From positions 682,001 through 746,000 of the forward strand of contig VUYT01000001.1 in the NCBI GenBank assembly GCA_008802785.1: a stretch of 64,000 bases of DNA, read 5' to 3'. Below, one piece after another: positions 47,019 to 57,863 of this stretch; position 1 is the stretch's first letter, and every line of letters starts with the position of its first letter. The stretch comes from Symmetrospora coprosmae (Eukaryota; Basidiomycota; Cystobasidiomycetes; Symmetrosporaceae). The position numbers and the translations under genes are program-made. A model generated the notes under the pieces. The model saw only the letters and a list, made by a program, of their open reading frames with translations. It had not been told where the DNA came from and did no database searches.

Positions 47019-47341
47019 AGCTGCGCGCGGTGGAGGTGTATACTGTTTGCGTGGGTAGCTTGCGACAGAGAAGGCAGACTTTGTGATGAAGTGTACGTTG
47101 GAATCTTCAAGAGCGAGCTGAAATCGGCCAAGGCTGCAGGAGAGCGCACCCACCGGCAGTCCCGGCTTCGGCTGGCCGGAGGAGCGGAAGATGCCGGCGG
47201 GTACAGCAAGGGGCGACGGCGAGGACAAGCTGCAGCTGGTAACTACAAGAGCTCCTTACATCCGCCTGAGCTCCGTTACAAGGTTGACTGTGTGGCTGCT
47301 ACTGCCTACCAGCATACAAGAACCATCAAGACACCTCCACC
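47019..47341. promoter_or_regulatory. Bidirectional promoter region, glutaryl-CoA dehydrogenase / PEX11
   Basis: Only 323 nt separate two divergent ATGs, so both promoters are here. One gene encodes a mitochondrial acyl-CoA dehydrogenase and the other a peroxisome proliferation factor, so joint control by fatty-acid or carbon source is plausible but inferred. No oleate-response element was identified with confidence. Confidence 0.5.
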
Positions 47342-48551
47342 ATGGCCACATTCGTCACTCAGCAGCTCATCCTGCCCCCGCTCGTCAACGACTCGCTCAA
47401 GGTCGCAGCCACCACGGGTGGGTGGGCGTGACCGCGACGTGGAAGGGGGGCACCCGCAGAGAGGCACAGAGAGCGCACACAGAGCTGACGAGGAGCATCC
47501 GCTTCTACATGCAGTCGGCAGAGACAAGGTGCGCACGCTCGACCAAACCACAGGCAACTCACAGCAGCGTCAGACTGATGCGACGGCCTCCCCCCGCTCT
47601 TCAGGTCTACCGAAGCGTCCAGTACCTCGCCCGCTTCCTCGCATGGTACTATGCCAAGCAGGGCTTTAGCAAGGAGCTCGTCGCTCAGATGAGCGCTCTC
47701 AAGTCGGCGCTGGGCACCACGAGGAAAGGTGAGGGTTGCCCATTCCCCCTCGCCCTGCCCTGACTGGCGACTGACGCGCTTTACGCCTGCCGTCTGCAAA
47801 CAGTCATGCGACTCGGCAAGCCCATGGAGCACTTCCAGGCAGCAGTCAAGGCTGTCGCCATCGGAGACCCCGTCCTCAAGCTCGCCGCCATTGTCCGACA
47901 GCTCGGCTACGCCTTCTACCTGCTGAATGACCACCTCGTCTGGGTACGTCCCACTTAGCGCCACTCGACATTCACACAAGCGCCGGCTAACGCCCACCTC
48001 GATGTGTCCCGCAGGCTCACTCTGCGAAGGTCAAGATCTTTGCAAAGGACCGCCTGGCCAGGATCAACCACAATGCCGCCCGCTTCTGGGCCATCGGGAT
48101 TGGTGCGTTTCTCTGTCCGCACTCATGCTGGGCAATAAGCCGTCGGACTTGATCTGACTGAGGGCTCCTACCGTGCCGCGACAGCCTCATCCATCTTCTC
48201 TGGGCTGTATAAGCTCAACGGGATCCGCGTTCGACGACAGGGTACCCTGCGCCCGCAGTCGAGCCCGGAGAAGGAGGCCAATCGCAAGATCGAGATCCGC
48301 GAGCTCGCAAAGGCGTACTCTGCCACGCGCTACCAGCTCATCCAGGACGCTTGCGACTTCTGCCTGCCCATGTCCTCGCTTGGCTACTTCAACCTCAACG
48401 AGGGCGTCCTCGGAGCTGCCGGGTGGGCAGCGCGCGGCCGGAAAGGAAGGCGCCGTAGCGCAACAGCCGCTGATGCTCACTTCTCTGCAGACTCATCTCG
48501 TCGCTCATGGGTCTCTCGACTCAGATCGAGAAGGTGCTCGGCGGAAAGTGA
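47342..48551 (+). CDS. PEX11: Peroxin Pex11, peroxisome proliferation (246 aa, 7 exons)
   Basis: Seen: exons 47342-47417, 47515-47528 (14 nt), 47605-47728, 47804-47943, 48015-48102, 48185-48422 and 48491-48551, in frame. The 14 nt exon supplies the family motif: TTVGRDKVYRSVQYLARFLA, matching the GREKVLRLLQYLARFL of yeast Pex11. Further conserved parts are LGKPMEHFQAAVKA, RQLGYAFYLLNDHLVW, FWAIGIASIFSGLYKL and FCLPMSSLGYFNLNEGVLG, and a short C-terminal helix. Known role: inserts an amphipathic helix into the peroxisomal membrane to elongate it before fission, and influences fatty acid metabolism. Without the micro-exon the protein loses the conserved motif, so annotation pipelines may get it wrong. 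Confidence 0.92.
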
Positions 48552-48792
48552 GTGTGTTCAGCTTCCACCTAAATCCTCGTCCCCAACGGACCGTTTCTGA
48601 CAGACCGCGAACAGGGGCCTCAGCGGCAAGACCGTCAATCAGAATTAGGGATACAGCATGCTCTGCGGCGGAGAAGAACCATACGATATGTTGCATAGGG
48701 TATTCGGAGGTCGTTGTGCGGTACAGGACAGACGAGGGGCAACAACGATTGATGTCTCTCTCGGTCGGGATGGAAGTGTGACAGCAGGATCT

Positions 48793-51327
48793 TCATTGCG
48801 GAGAGCCGTCGCGGTCTGCACGATTCTGCTTTGCGAGGCCAGCACCTTCCTGCGGGCCGTCCCCGTTGTTCTCGTGCGATGCAGCCGCAGGCGGCTTCTT
48901 GACCTCGAACGCAAGCGTGAGCTCCGGGCTTCCACCGTCGTGCAGGCGATGCTGTATCTCCGAGTCGCGCGTGACAAGGCGCGAGTGGTCGTCCTTGTGC
49001 CGGCGCTCGTCGACCTTGTGTGGCTCGACGCGCGCCTGGCGGAAGTCGGAAAAGTAGTCGTCGCCGTCTGGCCCGGCCTCTTCGCGCGCCGTCTGGTACG
49101 CTTCTGGGCCGAACGTTGCCGTCGTAGCGTTCGTCATGAGCGGCGCGTTGGAGATGCGGCCTTCGGGGAGATCTGAGGCGATCTTGACGCGGCCTTTCGA
49201 GGGCTCGGCGGGAAGGACCTCCTTCTCGGTCGCCTTTCCATTCGCAGCGGGCACGGGGATTGGCTCGACCGGCGCAGAGGGCGGCGCGACAGCGCGCTGT
49301 GATGGATCGACAGCTCCCTTGTGCATGCAGAGCGCTTTGACTGCATGCTTGTGCTTGTGTACAGTCGGTTGGCCTGCCTTATCAAGTCCGCGCTTCCGAC
49401 TGAAGAGCTTCCAGCCGCCGCGCTTCTTGCCATTCGAGGTAGAACCTGCTCCAGCAGCCGTTCCATTCGGAACTACCTTCGTAACAGGTTGACTTCCAAC
49501 CGCGTCAGGTTGGGCGGTGGCAGGCGTCGCGTCCGAAGCGTCCGCGACTGGCGCTGGAGCTGGCGAGGGCGGCTCGACTGCCGGGGCAGTTTCTGCAGCG
49601 TCTGCTAAAGCGACGGCTGGCGCGTCCGACAGCTCTGCCCCAGCGAAAGGTGCAGATGGCGTGGCAGCATCGGTAGCGTTGGGCGCCGGGCCAGAAGCAT
49701 CTGCAGTGCTGGCGGGCGGGGCAGTCGCGGTGGACAGGTGGGTGTCGTCCGGCGAAGTCGAAGATGAAGGACTGGGAATGTGCGCGTCTGGCTCGTCCCT
49801 TGCCACAGCGTTGTTAGGGACGGGCATTTCTGCCCCATTCTGTGCCAAGGAGCCGCTGAGACCGAGGACTCGCGCGACTTCATCTGCGCCTTGCTGGCTG
49901 CCGACTTTGTCGTGCATCGCCGAATCTGGAATCACAGGCACCGTACCGCCCGCTTGGATCGAGGAAAGCCCTTCGCTGTCCCCGTCAGGCTGACTCTGCC
50001 TCTGGGCCTCGAAATGCCGCTCTTCCTCCAGCCGCTCCGCTTCTTTTCTGGCCTCCTCGGCTAGGTCCGCCGGCTCCTCGGCGTGCGTCATCGTGAGCTG
50101 CCTCTGTAGCTCCTCCGGGCGCGATGTGACTCTTCTCCTGGGGCTGGCACCTCCGACCAGTCCCTCTGTCTGCTGGTCGGCTGTCGCAGGCTCATTCTGC
50201 ACTTCTGCCTCGGCGTCGTCCAGATGATCCTTTGGGATGTAATCCTCCCGTGTGCCGTCCTCATAAACGATGCCGCAGTATTGGCAGAGGGCGGGAAAGT
50301 ACACGCGCCAATCGTAGACGTACTTGTGTTCGCCGCCGAAGTCACTGTCGAGCTGCTCAGTCGCCATCAACTCCTTCATCGCGGGGTTGAATCTGATCTT
50401 GTCCTTGGTAGCGGGATCGAGGAACGGCTTGACCCCGGCAAAAAAGGCATTCAAGTACCTGAGGGCGGAGTGTACATGTTAGCTAATGCTCGCTGGGATA
50501 AGGCGATTGCCCTCGACCCACCATGGCACGTTAATGACGACAGCTCTGCCTAATCGCTCGACATAGTGATTCTGCAATATGTTGAGAACATCCTTTGCCG
50601 TGCTCATTGGCGGGTTATTGCCCGATGTAGCACCCTTGTAGTCGACGACAAGGGCAAGCTTCTCGACTCCGGGTGGCATAAGGTCGATGGCGCGCTCAAG
50701 CTGCCAGATGAGGTGTCTGACCTGGGTCGGGCTGGGTTTGGTGTTTTCGTTCTTGGGTCGCAGCCAGACGATGGGCCGACCAGTCGTGTCGAAGCCAGAC
50801 ACGTAGCTGTGGCAGGACGATGCTGTCATTAGTCAGACTGAAGGCATTTCCTTCGACTAGCCCGGGCCAACTCACACCTTGCCGCCCTTGACCTCCTCCG
50901 CAATCTCCTTTGGTGGGATGAGATCCGGCTTGTAGTCCCGTCGCCACTCAAGCGTGCCCTTCATGCGCGTTTTCGCTTCCTCGAGATTCCACTTGCTCGC
51001 TCGCATGTAGCGGGGGTAAGTGTCTGGGCGACCGAGGAAGCGCTTCTCCCACTTTGCGTACGGATCGTCCTCGTGAAGGACGAGCTCGCTCTCGACGTGC
51101 TTCTGGAGCTGGTCCAGGAGCTCCTGCTGCGATGCTGTTGGCGGGTCCACGGGCTTGATACTGACTTTGTCTGAGATGGGTCTCCATACGGCGATGCGGG
51201 TCGGGGCGGATGGCCCATCTGGCGGGTAGGACTGCCCCTCGGACGAGACGCGAATGTCACGCTGCGTCGTCCCGGACTTTATGCCGTCCGGGCGGTGCGA
51301 TGACGCATTGATTTTGAGGCCGACCAT
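48793..51327 (-). CDS. Sec14-like CRAL-TRIO protein with long low-complexity tail (800 aa, 3 exons)
   Basis: Seen: exons 50876-51327, 50522-50806 and 48793-50458, in frame. CRAL-TRIO N domain: ELLDQLQKHVESELV, KWEKRFLGRPDTYPRYMRAS and TLEWRRDYKPDL. Lipid-binding domain: VSGFDTTGRPIVWLRP, VEKLALVVDYKGATSGNNP, ILQNHYVERLGRAVVINVPW, YLNAFFAGVKPFLDPATKDK and KELMATEQLDSDFGGEHKY. The remaining ~480 residues are Ala/Pro/Ser/Glu-rich without a recognised domain. Known of the family: phospholipid or sterol transfer between membranes (Pdr16/Csr1-like). The start is uncertain: an upstream frame from an ATG at 51748 also looks protein-like and could be joined by an intron ending near 51351. Confidence 0.83.
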
Positions 51328-52121
51328 ATCGGACCGCAACGCTGTCTGCTGTAGAGGAGCGGAAGAGGGCGATGGAGCGCGGGCGAGTGAAGTCGAAGAT
51401 GAGGCAGGCGGATTGGGTGGTGCCGGACGAGGACGACGAGGCGGCTGTGACTGAGAGCGCTGGACGTTGCTCCTGCTTTTGCCCCTGCTGTTGGAGCGGC
51501 CCGAGCTCGGCGGTGCCCGTCAAAGGGGCGCTTCTTGAAGCGCTCGTGGTCGCAAACGCCGAACTGGTCTCGCTGTCGCTCTCTGGCGTGGAGGGTGTGC
51601 TGGACGACGGCGTGCCCGTGATTGCACTGCTGTTGCTGCCTGCGAGGATGTCGAGGATGCTCTGTCTTGTCCCAGTGGAGATGGTCGACAGGGGCAGAGG
51701 GGACCACTCTTCGACGACAAAGCTTGCCTGAGGTGTCGACGACGTCATCCGACGAGGGCTGCAAGATGGCACGTGCGGCTGTGCGTACGAGTACGACGAG
51801 CAAGTGGACGGTACTCGTACTAGGGAGAGTAAGAGAGAGAGCGTGTTCGCGTGTCTGAGCAAGTAGTCAGAGCATTGGTGCAAAGTCAGAGGGAAGATCC
51901 TCCCGTCCTGTACATGTCGTTGCCCACCCGTTCCTCCCCCTTGATGTCAGTCGGAGCCAGTCTCCGGGCTCCGCGACGGCGCGTGGCAGTGGCAGCCAGC
52001 CCGTGTCGGAACTCACGCACATCGCGTCCTGATCTCAACCGCACAGCTCCAATTTCAACGTGCCTTCCGACCACAGCACAGCAAAGCAGGAAACAGGAAA
52101 GGAGAATAATAAGTGGAGAAC
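51328..52121. other. Divergent region, Sec14-like gene / DUF423 gene
   Basis: 794 nt between divergent starts. The part at about 51350-51748 contains a minus-strand open frame with coding-like Ser/Thr-rich sequence that may be a 5' exon of the Sec14-like gene. The rest carries no recognised feature. Confidence 0.45.
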
Positions 52122-52963
52122 ATGGTCGCCTCCTCCGTCGTGATGTGGAAACTCGGAGCTGCCCTGAGTGCGCTTCCGCGCGTCCAAAGCTGACATTCGC
52201 GCCGCGTTGCTACGGGAATACAGCTCTCTGATACGCTGCCTTGACCTTTCGCATATCGTGATGCTGTGCTATACCGCTTGTATTCGAGCAGGCGCATCAG
52301 CTGTAGCTTCAGGTGCATTCGGCGCACATGCTCTGGCAAAGCGCCTCGGCGACAAGGGGTCTTCAACATGGAGCATGGCCTCGTCAGTCGGGCCCACCTA
52401 TGATACACGCGCCTTCTCCAGGCAGCAGGTCTGACTTTCTTCTCCGCCTCCCTCCTCTCCCGACCTTCCTTCATACCCTCAGCTCATACCTGATGGTCAA
52501 CGGCGTCGCGCTCCTCGCCATCTCCCAACACCCACGCTTCGGGCTCGGCCTGTCCGGAGGGAAGGGGGCGCCCAGATATGCGGGCATGCTCATTGGCGCC
52601 GGCGCCATCACGTTCTCCGGCAGCATCTTCCTCCTCCTCCTAGACAGGTCAAGGTGGGTAGCGCATGGCGGGGCCCTGCTACTGACAGCCGCTGTGGCAC
52701 TGACCTTTGCTGCTCTTTGCGCAGATTCCGCTTCCTCGGGCCTGTTACCCGTGAGTCCTCCGCTGTCAATCATACGTGAGCCTGTAGATGCTGACTGCAT
52801 CCGTCTGCATCTACATCCTTGTATCGGTCGTTCCTTTCATATAGCTCTCGGCGGAGTGGTGCGTGGCATCGGTGCTCTTCGGCCCGACCTGCCTCAAGGT
52901 CTTTTCTGACGATCTTTCACCTTGCAGTCAATGATTGCCGGCTACCTCGCACTACTGTTCTGA
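52122..52963 (+). CDS. DUF423 small membrane protein (127 aa, 6 exons)
   Basis: Seen: exons 52122-52167, 52292-52382, 52483-52653, 52725-52750, 52845-52858 (14 nt) and 52928-52963, in frame. The product reads MWKLGAALSASAVASGAFG, AHALAKRLGDKGSSTWSMAS, SYLMVNGVALLAISQ, MLIGAGAITFSGSIFLLLLD, RFRFLGPVTPLGGVSMIAGY and LALLF. GAFGAH near the N-terminus and GPVTPLGG near the C-terminus are the hallmarks of the DUF423 family, small proteins with four membrane helices found in bacteria and eukaryotes. Their function is not established. The conserved PLGG motif is encoded across the 14 nt micro-exon. Confidence 0.85.
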
Positions 52964-53173
52964 GCATGGTTTGGCATGGGCGCCTCGCTGCGGCTCCCCC
53001 CACTGTGAAGAGACCGTGGCACGTTACAGGCGAGCGGCGCACTGGACCGACGCGCAACGCACTGCAACTGTCATTGCGAATCATGGCACGACGCTGCTAG
53101 GCGCCCGTCATCTCAACTCATGGACCTTCAGAACGATTGCGAGCAGGATGCAAACGTCACAGCTTCCCAGTGC

Positions 53174-53701
53174 TCACGTCCGCGGAGGCGGGCTGACCAT
53201 CACGACACCATCGCCTCGGATATACAATAGCTCGTAGCTCTTTTTCGTTGTCTGTGTGTCAGGAGAAGGATGAGTCAGGGGCACGTCAAGCGAAGTCGAG
53301 GTCTCCAGCTCCAAGCAAAGCGCACCTGTATCCTCTCCTCGCCCGTCGCCTCGTCAATGACAATCGTGCTGATCTGCTCCTCCACGTCGGACAAGATCTG
53401 TGCATTCGGGCACTGCGGACTCAGTGTATGCTCTGATGGAGCGCGGCATGTGCTGATGACGCACCTGGTTCAAGTGCGAGTCGTATGCGTGCAGGACACC
53501 CGTGAGCTCGCGGTCGCCGCGCAGCTTGACGTACACGCGCTCGCTGAGCGACAGCTTGATGAGATCGAACTGTTGGGAGATGCGAGCGTGGTGCAACGTC
53601 AGTCTCTAGCGCGCCGCATCATGCACGCTGCCTGCCGCCGTCGTTGTGCGGGATGATCCGTGAAGACACACGGGTTCCTGGACGCCGGACGAGTCTGCCA
53701 T
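53174..53701 (-). CDS. LSM3: Lsm3, U6 snRNA / mRNA-decay LSm ring subunit (94 aa, 4 exons)
   Basis: Seen: exons 53672-53701, 53465-53569, 53326-53397 and 53174-53251, in frame. The product contains [20 protein letters not shown] and [15 protein letters not shown] (Sm1), then DVEEQIST and [12 protein letters not shown] (Sm2). Length fits Lsm3 (yeast 89 aa). Known role: subunit of the Lsm1-7 ring in cytoplasmic mRNA decapping and of the Lsm2-8 ring that binds the 3' end of U6 snRNA. Its start lies inside the 3' part of the unidentified gene at 53619-54719 on the same strand but in another frame. Confidence 0.93.
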
Positions 53702-54719
53702 CTTGGGCGGGCGTGAGAGCGTAGGTACTTGCTCGACGAGGTGGAAGCTGCAAGCGCGAGCGAGTCGTCCGACAGCGAGATTTGGCTAGGCAGTCGGTGC
53801 TCCGGAAAGCTGGGCTGACCTGGTCGTTGAAGCCCTTCACCTCCAGGCACGAGGCGAGCGAAGATGAGCCAGGGTTGTCTCTGACCGACACCAATACAAA
53901 GCAGAGGCGTCTTTTACGCAGGACTAGCGACTTCACGGACGGACTGCGTCTACTCGCTTCCTGCCTCCGGCTTCCTGGCGCTGCTGGCGGTCTCACGCTG
54001 GCACAGAGATCGAAGGGTTGGCTGTCCTGGAGCCGTTCTGCCGCAGAACGGACGAGCTCACCGGGCAGCCGCGCTCGAGGAGCAGCAGCCTGATGAGCAG
54101 TCTCTGTGAGGTGACGGGGAGGTTGTCGCGGGTCGAAGCTCGTCACGGCCTTGCTAGCATCGTGGAGCTTGTGCCTGCTCGCGGACCTGTGCAAGGTGGT
54201 GGTTCAGGCGCGCGACGCAGCACGGACGACTGCGTCAAGGCTGGAGCAGGACGGTGCGATGCGACCAGACCAGTCATAGCCCTTTCGCTTGCATCACTCT
54301 TGTAGCACTCGTGCATCCCGTGTAACTTGGAACACCACGCTGCTGCTGTCAGAGCCGTCGAGGACGGTAATGCGGTGCTTGGAAGCTGCATCCCAGCACG
54401 CAGCCAGCGGATTGCCCTTCTTCTGCCCACACGCACATCGCAAAGCAACCAGGCAAACGCAATTTCAAGCTGCTCTTGTCACTAGATCTGGGCGTCCGAG
54501 TCGCCGCCGCTGCTCCTCGAAGATGGTAAGCTGCAGCTGCGCGGTGTCTTTGTTGACGGCCTGCCCGTGCTCGTATGCAGCAGCGTGCCCGCTCGCTTGG
54601 GACGCGCAACTGCAGTTAGCACCCAGCTATGCCACTACGCACGGCGTCTGATGCCATTCACATCCACGTCTCTACCCACCCACCCAGGCCTGGTCAAAAG
54701 ACCGCTGCTGCGTCGCCAT
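53619..54719 (-). CDS. Unidentified protein-coding gene, 3' end uncertain
   Basis: Seen: exons 54676-54719, 54483-54609, 54298-54422 and a long exon from 54186 to at least 53820 that stay in one frame across three GT-AG junctions. Codon choice is like the neighbouring genes (GAG, GTC, CTC, AAG, TTC frequent). Recognisable stretches are YEHGQAVNKDTAQLQLTIFE, HRITVLDGSDSSSVVFQVTR, LPGELVRSAAERLQDSQPFD and RLCFVLVSVRDNPGSSSLAS. I do not recognise a family. The frame stays open to a stop at 53619, inside LSM3, with or without an intron at about 53748-53819, so the true end is unknown. The first exon is antisense to exon 2 of the membrane-protein gene at 54523-56029. No function is proposed. Confidence 0.5.
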
Positions 54720-56029
54720 TCCGTTGTAGTGAGTTCGTGCAGCTGGCAGAAGTCGCGTCGGAGAGCGCCTGCAGCTCACCACCTCTCTCCTCGGGCAACA
54801 CAGCAACGTCGGGATCTATGCCATCCTCGCACAGTTCGCAATCATTGCGCTCGTCACGGCAGTCCTGTCCTTTGCTGCCCCGACCATCGTAGCCGTGGCG
54901 ATTCCATCCTTTGGCTCGTACATCCTGGGCGCAGCGTGCATGCTCCTGTCTGGTCTGCAAGCCTGGGGCTTCTTTGGCGTCTACAAGGAGAAGCCAGCGA
55001 CGTTCCGCAAGTAGTGAGTCGTCGACCGCTACTACCGCTGTGACAGTGCAAGGGATCGCCTTCTCGAAAGGACTGACATCCGCGTCTCCGCCACTCCCGC
55101 TCATCAGCGTCGCCGTCAACACGGCAGCCCTCGCTCTCGCCTTCATCCTCGCCCTCGTCTGGATCATTGTCTCGGCCGTCAAGCACACGTCGGCGGTCGA
55201 TGCGTGCATCGAGCAGTTCATTACCGAGGACAGCGGGACAAACTCGAACCAGTCCGAGGTCAATGTGACGTCTGGCTCAGTGTCGGGCGAGACGCTCTGC
55301 AACATCTTCACTTGGGTCCAGATGGGCGTCATGGGAGGACTCTGGCTCGCCCTCCTCATTGTCGAGTTCTACTTTGCGCTCATGTGCCGGTTCTACCAGA
55401 CGGAGCAGCGCGAAGACCACAAGCGGTACAACAGGTGGGTATGCGCCATGCCGGCACCTTGTGGTGGGCCCTTGCTGACATTCACGTCGCGCGTACCTCC
55501 TAGCATATACACGGAACAGCGTGAGACCATCATGCGTCAATCCGGCGCGTTCATGTGGGAGAACGGGCGCGTGTCGAGCGACGGCGACCCGAATCTCCCG
55601 CCTGGAGCCCCAGGGATGCACGCCGGAGCGCATGGGCGGTCCTTCAGCGCTGTGTCGCGATCATCTGCGCTGCGCAACGAATTCAAGCCAGACGGCGATG
55701 GCGATGCGGATCGCAGCTACGCTGCGCACGGCGACGAAAGCCTGGGCCACATCCAGCCGGACGGATACCTAGACGCCCCGCTCTACTCGAGCCCGACCAA
55801 GCACTCGAACGCGTCGACATCGACGGACAGGTACCCGGCCGGCCACTACTCGGCGAGCCATGCGCACAGCAGGAGCAATCTCGCCCCGCTCGATAGCAAC
55901 CCGGCGTATATGCACTCGCGGGACGGGTCAGCGCTGGGCGGACAGCAGCAGCAGCATCAGCAGCAGTATGGCCGCTACGAGCACAACAACGACACGACTG
56001 ACGACTTTGCAGGGTACTATACGCGTTGA
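54523..56029 (+). CDS. Four-helix (tetraspan-like) membrane protein (368 aa, 5 exons)
   Basis: Seen: exon 1 (54523-54525) is just the ATG followed by a strong donor (GTAAGC); then 54688-54728, 54804-55013, 55108-55434 and 55504-56029, in frame. The product begins MAWSKDRCCVAIPLYNVGIY and has four hydrophobic segments (ILAQFAIIALVTAVLSFAA, GSYILGAACMLLSGLQAWGF, VAVNTAALALAFILALVWII and VMGGLWLALLIVEFYFALM), with a lumenal loop containing two cysteines and NxS/T sites between the last two. The cytosolic tail of ~170 residues is Ser/His/Gln-rich. This layout resembles uncharacterised basidiomycete tetraspan proteins. Function unknown. The start rests on the splice reading, since no other in-frame ATG is available upstream of exon 2. 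Confidence 0.75.
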
Positions 56030-56294
56030 CAGCCGGCGATTGGAAGAGCAAGTGTAACAATAGGTGCAGTCGACGTGTATCATCGATGTCGCTTCCAAGT
56101 ACGGGCTTGCTGGCTGTAGCAATCTTCGTCGTGCAGAGCTTGCTGTGGCTGCTTGGTTTGTGATGGTCATTGATAGCGTCTGTCTGTGCGGTGTCCGTCG
56201 CCCTTCTGCTCACGACCACTCACCGACGCCTAGCCGCCGCAAGCGATGAGACGGTGACAGCGTCCGCACAGCAGATTACTCCCTGCAGTGCACA

Positions 56295-57863
56295 ATGACA
56301 TCCCTGCACAGTGGCCAACACCACCACCATCACCTGGGTCCATCTGCTTCCTGGCACTACGACGACGGCCAGAGTCACGAGAACGGCAGCTGGCCCTCGT
56401 CGTCTGTCGATTTCACGTCCATCCCGCCCGCGCACACGCATCCAGACCTCCCCAGCGAGCCGCCGGGCTACGATGGTGAGCTGATCGCCCTCGTTACAAG
56501 ACATGCTCTAGAGCTCTGGCCAGGGCAGTGCAGATACTGATTCCTGGCCGCGGCGGTAGAGTTCGAGTTCTCGTTTCCGACCGACCTCTCCCCATCCCTC
56601 TTCAGCGGTCTGCCCCTGGCTTTCCCGGACAGCCCGCAGTCGCAGCATCTAGGGTACGGCTACACCTTGCACGACGAGGACGGGACCTCCAGACCACCTC
56701 CGAGGAACGACGTACCTGTGTATACCCCTTTTGCCCCTCAGCATGGCCTCTTGCCGCCCCTGCCTCCCCCGCCACCTCTGGCTGCTCCTGTCGACTACGA
56801 CGTGCGCGCAGCCCTTGTAACATCTGGAAGCCAGGATAATGCGGCGAGCGCACCGTCTCAACCCGGTCCTCTCACCGAAGCACGGCTTCCGCATGAACAC
56901 GAGCTGTCCGGCCCATCCAGCTCGCTGACCCGCAGCAAGCGCCTGTTCGAGGAGGATGAGAGATCGGCTCTGGAAGCCTTCTTTGACACTCTCGATGCTG
57001 CGCCTCAAAGAGCAAGCTCAGCGGCAACGAAGCGCAGCCCATCTGCACAGGCGGGCAGCCGGCCGGCCAAGAAGGCCAAATTAAGCGTAGCCATCGAAAC
57101 TATCGCGCACGAAGGCAGGCAGGCAAAGACGCCTGGTGATGCGTCCGCATCTGCGACACCAACACTTGTGCACACTGGCGACGCAAGCCCAGCCGATACT
57201 GCCGTGCACCCAGAGTTGAAGACTGGCGCAAACAGGCGTGGCAGACCACCTGCTGCAAAGACGCGAGAGCCGAAAGTGCGAGCGCCATCCAAGGCGGGCA
57301 AGGCCAAGGAGAACCTTGCTGCAGTCGCCAGCGCCTCCTCTGCTCGGTCGAAGTCAGCCGAGGTCGCAGCGATCCTGCCCGGCCAGACAGACCTTGCGAA
57401 CGCACAGGCATCTCCCGACGCCGGCACAAGTGCTGCTGCGGCAGCTGCGGCAGCGACCAACTCGAAGCGGTCGAATCACATTGCCTCCGAGCAGCGCCGG
57501 CGGACAACCATCAAGGAGAACTACAAGTCGCTTGTGGACTTGCTGCTCGCGGGCGAGCTGCGCTCTGGAATCTCCCTGTCGTCGACGCCAGGGAGCACAA
57601 TTCCCGGCGAGGACGATGATGGCGTCGACGACGGTGCAGATGGCTCCACAGCAGGCAGCGGCAAGAGGGGCACAAGCGCAGGTGCAGCTCCAGGCGGAGG
57701 CCGTGGGAAAGGGCGGGGAAGGGGTAGGAAGGGACAGGATGGCGCGGGCGCCACAAAGAGCGTCGTGCTGGAGCGGGCGGCAGATTACCTGCGCTGGCTA
57801 GAGAGAGGCAACACGGCACTGCGGAGGGAGATTGAATCGCTCGAGCAGACTGCTGTCCATTGA
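56295..57863 (+). CDS. bHLH transcription factor with AT-hook-like motif and long loop (494 aa, 2 exons)
   Basis: Seen: exons 56295-56475 and 56560-57863, in frame. A His/Pro/Ser-rich N-terminus is followed by an AT-hook-like RRGRPPAAK (about residue 286) and, near residue 362, the basic region and helix 1 SKRSNHIASEQRRRTTIKEN and YKSLVDLLL. After a loop of about 70 residues rich in Gly/Asp/Ser and containing GKGRGRGRKG, helix 2 follows (KSVVLERAADYLRWLERG) with a short leucine-zipper-like end. Known of the family: binds E-boxes as a dimer; the SNHIxSEQRRR signature is shared with Ino4-like regulators of phospholipid genes. The target genes are not known. Confidence 0.82.
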
